Made by a program: the position numbers and the translations under genes
The notes under the pieces: generated by a model
Databases searched by the model: none
The model's input: the letters and a program-made list of their open reading frames with translations, nothing else
What the model was told of the DNA's origin: nothing
Shown: positions 62,131 through 64,000 of the stretch, in pieces
How positions within the stretch are numbered: the stretch's first letter is position 1
How the letters are laid out: each line of letters begins with the position of its first letter
Assembly (NCBI GenBank): GCA_017626325.1
Contig: JAGAIZ010000043.1
Span: forward strand, 16,102 to 80,101
DNA: 64,000 bases
Origin: Lachnospiraceae bacterium
GTDB lineage: Bacteria; Bacillota; Clostridia; Lachnospirales; Lachnospiraceae
Reading direction: 5' to 3'

Positions 62131-64000
62131 TTGGGTTTATTTACAGACGGATTTAAGGAGCTTAAAAAGGCAAGTGAGCCTCTTTATAAGACTCCGAAAT
62201 CCATACAGGAAACAATCGAAATCCTGAAGGTGGCGGAGAACGGTATTTTTGAGGTGGCAAAGAACCGCTTTTCCAAATGCTACCGCTTTCAGGACATTAA
62301 CTACACAACCACCAACGAAATCGAGCAGATTGATATTTTTGAGAGATACTGCAGGTTCTTAAACTCTCTTGATGTCTGCTTTAAGATTACGATCAACAAC
62401 AAAAACAAGGACATGGAACAGGTCAGGGACTTTGTATTCTTACAGGACAGGGAGGACGGATTCAATGATTTCAGGAAAGCCTACAATGACATCATGGAGA
62501 AGAAAATCCACGAGGGCAGACAGGGCATTGAACAGGAGCGTTATCTGACCATTACCATTGAGCGTAAGAATTTTGAGGAGGCAAAGGCACAGTTTGCCAC
62601 CATCGAAGCCTCCGTTCACAAAGCCTTTAATGAGCTTGGAGCTGAAATCGTACCACTTACGGGAAATGAGCGTATCAGGGTGCTGCATGACTTCTATCAC
62701 TTAGGCGAGGAAGGGAAGTTTGATTTTGACATTAAAGCGGCACGAAAGGTCGGTGCGGACTTCCGTAATGACCTTTGCAATAAGATGATACAGTTTTATC
62801 CGGATTATTTTAAGGACGAGAAAAAGTATTGCAGGGCGTTGTTCATCAAGAAATATCCGTCCAGTCTTTCGGACAGGTTCCTAAATGAGATTACCTCCCT
62901 TCCGGTACACTCCGTTACCAGCATTGATGTCGTACCGATACCAAAGGATATGACAACCAAAGTCCTTCAGAAGAAATATCTCGGTATTGAATCGGACATC
63001 ATCAAGCAGCAGAGGGTAAGAAACAAGAATAACGATTTTTCTTCGGAAATCTCCTATAACAAGAGAATTGAAAAGAAAGAGATCGAGGAGATCATGGACG
63101 ATGTGCGTGAGAATGACCAGTGCCTTTATTATGCGGCAGTCACCATTATTCTTATGGCAGAGTCCAAAGAGGAACTGGACAGCATAACGGAAACCGTGGA
63201 AACCATCGGCAAGAGAAATTCCGTAACCATTGAGGAGCATTACCTCAAGCAGAGGGAAGCACTAAATACCGCACTTCCGATTGGTGTCAGACAGGTGGAA
63301 ACCATGCGTACCCTGCTGACTCAGTCCCTTGCGGTGCTGATGCCATTTAATGTGCAGGAGCTGAATGATAAAAGCGGCTGTTATTACGGTATCAATCAGG
63401 TGTCAAAGAATATCAACATCGGAAACAGAAAGAAGCTGATCAACGGAAACGGGTTCGTTTTTGGCGTTCCGGGTTCCGGTAAGTCATTTTTCTGTAAGAT
63501 GGAAATGGGCAGTGTATTTTTGTCGGGAGAAGATGAAATTATCTGTATCGATCCCATGAACGAATACTTTGACATTGCCCATACTTACGGGGGAACGGTG
63601 GTCAATATGTCCACTTATACGGACAACTATGTAAATCCGCTGGATATGGATGTCTGGAGTCTTGACTTAAATGACAGCAAGGGCATGATTCGTGAAAAGG
63701 GTGAGTTTATGCTCGGTCTGTGTGAGCAGTGTATGGGAGAGAGCCTTAATTCCCGTCAGAAGTCCATCATAGACCGCTGTGTGAGAAAACTGTATATGGA
63801 GATTGCAAAAAGCAGGGAGAAATATATCCCCGTTATGTCAGATTTCTATGATATTCTGATGAACCAGCCGGAGGAAGAAGCAAAGGACATTGCATTATCC
63901 CTTGAGCTTTTTGTTAATGGTTCGCTCAATATCTTCAACCACCAGACCAATGTGGATGTGGATAACAGGCTGACGGTATACGGTATCCGTGATTTGGGTA
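62131..64000 (+). CDS. VirB4-like conjugation ATPase (cut by window edge)
   Basis: An open frame from TTG 62131 (after AGAGAGGT) to the window end, over 620 codons. The product starts MGLFTDGFKELKKASEPLYK. Walker A is FGVPGSGKSFFCK at about residues 443-455, followed by IICIDPMNEYFDIA, matching VirB4 ATPases of the clostridial ICE type. It powers substrate transfer or assembly of the type IV channel at the membrane. The Walker B and C-terminal motifs are beyond 64,000. Confidence 0.93.
   Translation, partial: MGLFTDGFKELKKASEPLYKTPKSIQETIEILKVAENGIFEVAKNRFSKCYRFQDINYTTTNEIEQIDIFERYCRFLNSLDVCFKITINNKNKDMEQVRDFVFLQDREDGFNDFRKAYNDIMEKKIHEGRQGIEQERYLTITIERKNFEEAKAQFATIEASVHKAFNELGAEIVPLTGNERIRVLHDFYHLGEEGKFDFDIKAARKVGADFRNDLCNKMIQFYPDYFKDEKKYCRALFIKKYPSSLSDRFLNEITSLPVHSVTSIDVVPIPKDMTTKVLQKKYLGIESDIIKQQRVRNKNNDFSSEISYNKRIEKKEIEEIMDDVRENDQCLYYAAVTIILMAESKEELDSITETVETIGKRNSVTIEEHYLKQREALNTALPIGVRQVETMRTLLTQSLAVLMPFNVQELNDKSGCYYGINQVSKNINIGNRKKLINGNGFVFGVPGSGKSFFCKMEMGSVFLSGEDEIICIDPMNEYFDIAHTYGGTVVNMSTYTDNYVNPLDMDVWSLDLNDSKGMIREKGEFMLGLCEQCMGESLNSRQKSIIDRCVRKLYMEIAKSREKYIPVMSDFYDILMNQPEEEAKDIALSLELFVNGSLNIFNHQTNVDVDNRLTVYGIRDLG

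Larger units (their letters stand above)
34815..64000 (+). mobile_element. Integrative conjugative element, left part (Tn1549/clostridial-CTn type)
   Basis: The boundary is set by the break in the S8 peptidase gene near 34,815-34,825; the exact base is not determinable here. All genes after it run rightward and form a conjugation module: ParM/ParR, adhesin, MobC, relaxase, PcfB, VirD4, Maff2 pilin-like, VirB6-like, PrgI (VirB3-like) and VirB4. This order fits Gram-positive type IV secretion elements such as Tn1549 and C. difficile CTns. The cell-wall hydrolase, integrase and right end must lie beyond 64,000. A group II intron is nested inside it. Confidence 0.93.

Noticed and set aside
62131-64000. 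An integrase or excisionase gene within the visible part of the ICE
   Set aside because: None was found; all genes to 64,000 are accessory or transfer genes, so the recombinase must lie beyond the right edge.

Overview
The window looks like the chromosome of a gut-type Clostridia, most probably a Lachnospiraceae. The signs are strong AGGAGG-type ribosome binding sites, many GTG and TTG starts, a four-cysteine L31 protein, DUF4364, DUF1385 and DUF5722 family proteins, and a Rho factor with a long low-complexity insertion. Species cannot be assigned from sequence alone.

Positions 1 to about 34,815 are ordinary chromosome. From the left: a partial histidine kinase, a phosphodiester-glycosidase-like exported protein and a complete two-component system (to 4,148); an envelope group with a DUF368 polyprenyl-phosphate translocase, a GT2-GtrA glycosyltransferase and a polysaccharide deacetylase (4,240-7,053); a complete type III toxin-antitoxin locus with promoter, RNA antitoxin repeats, attenuating terminator and ToxN-family toxin (7,123-7,741); a D,D-carboxypeptidase; rarA plus a membrane-anchored glycosidase-like DUF5722 protein; a leftward group (malic enzyme, radical SAM, DUF4364); rho, rpmE, DUF1385, prmC and prfA; acetyltransferases and a phosphatase; an OPT transporter with a PqqD-like partner; a secreted four-repeat protein; DNA repair genes (tag, nth), metallo-hydrolase, M18 aminopeptidase and an AraC-type regulator.

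From about 34,815 to beyond the right edge lies an integrative conjugative element (ICE) of the general Tn1549/clostridial-CTn type. It has entered a subtilase (S8) gene right after the catalytic-Asp motif. In order it carries small accessory genes, an actin-like ParM/ParR pair, a lipoprotein preceded by a leader-peptide and hairpin region, a 1,790-residue LPXTG adhesin with a predicted thioester domain and about 13 SpaA/Cna-B-like domains, XRE, DUF5688, RadC-like and toprim proteins, a phased array of 32-bp repeats followed by an oriT-like hairpin cluster, LPD28, MobC and relaxase genes, then the transfer genes PcfB, VirD4, Maff2, VirB6-like, DUF4313, PrgI and VirB4. The VirD4 coupling-protein gene is split by a 2.7-kb group II intron; exact removal restores a 726-codon reading frame. 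The recombinase and right end are outside the window.

The points most worth a second look are the seven-unit 32-bp array beside the candidate oriT, the type III toxin-antitoxin locus, the intron-split coupling protein, the ICE-borne covalent-adhesin candidate, the cloverleaf-like inverted-repeat element at 9,639-9,806, and the leader-peptide/alternative-hairpin region at 38,339-38,469.
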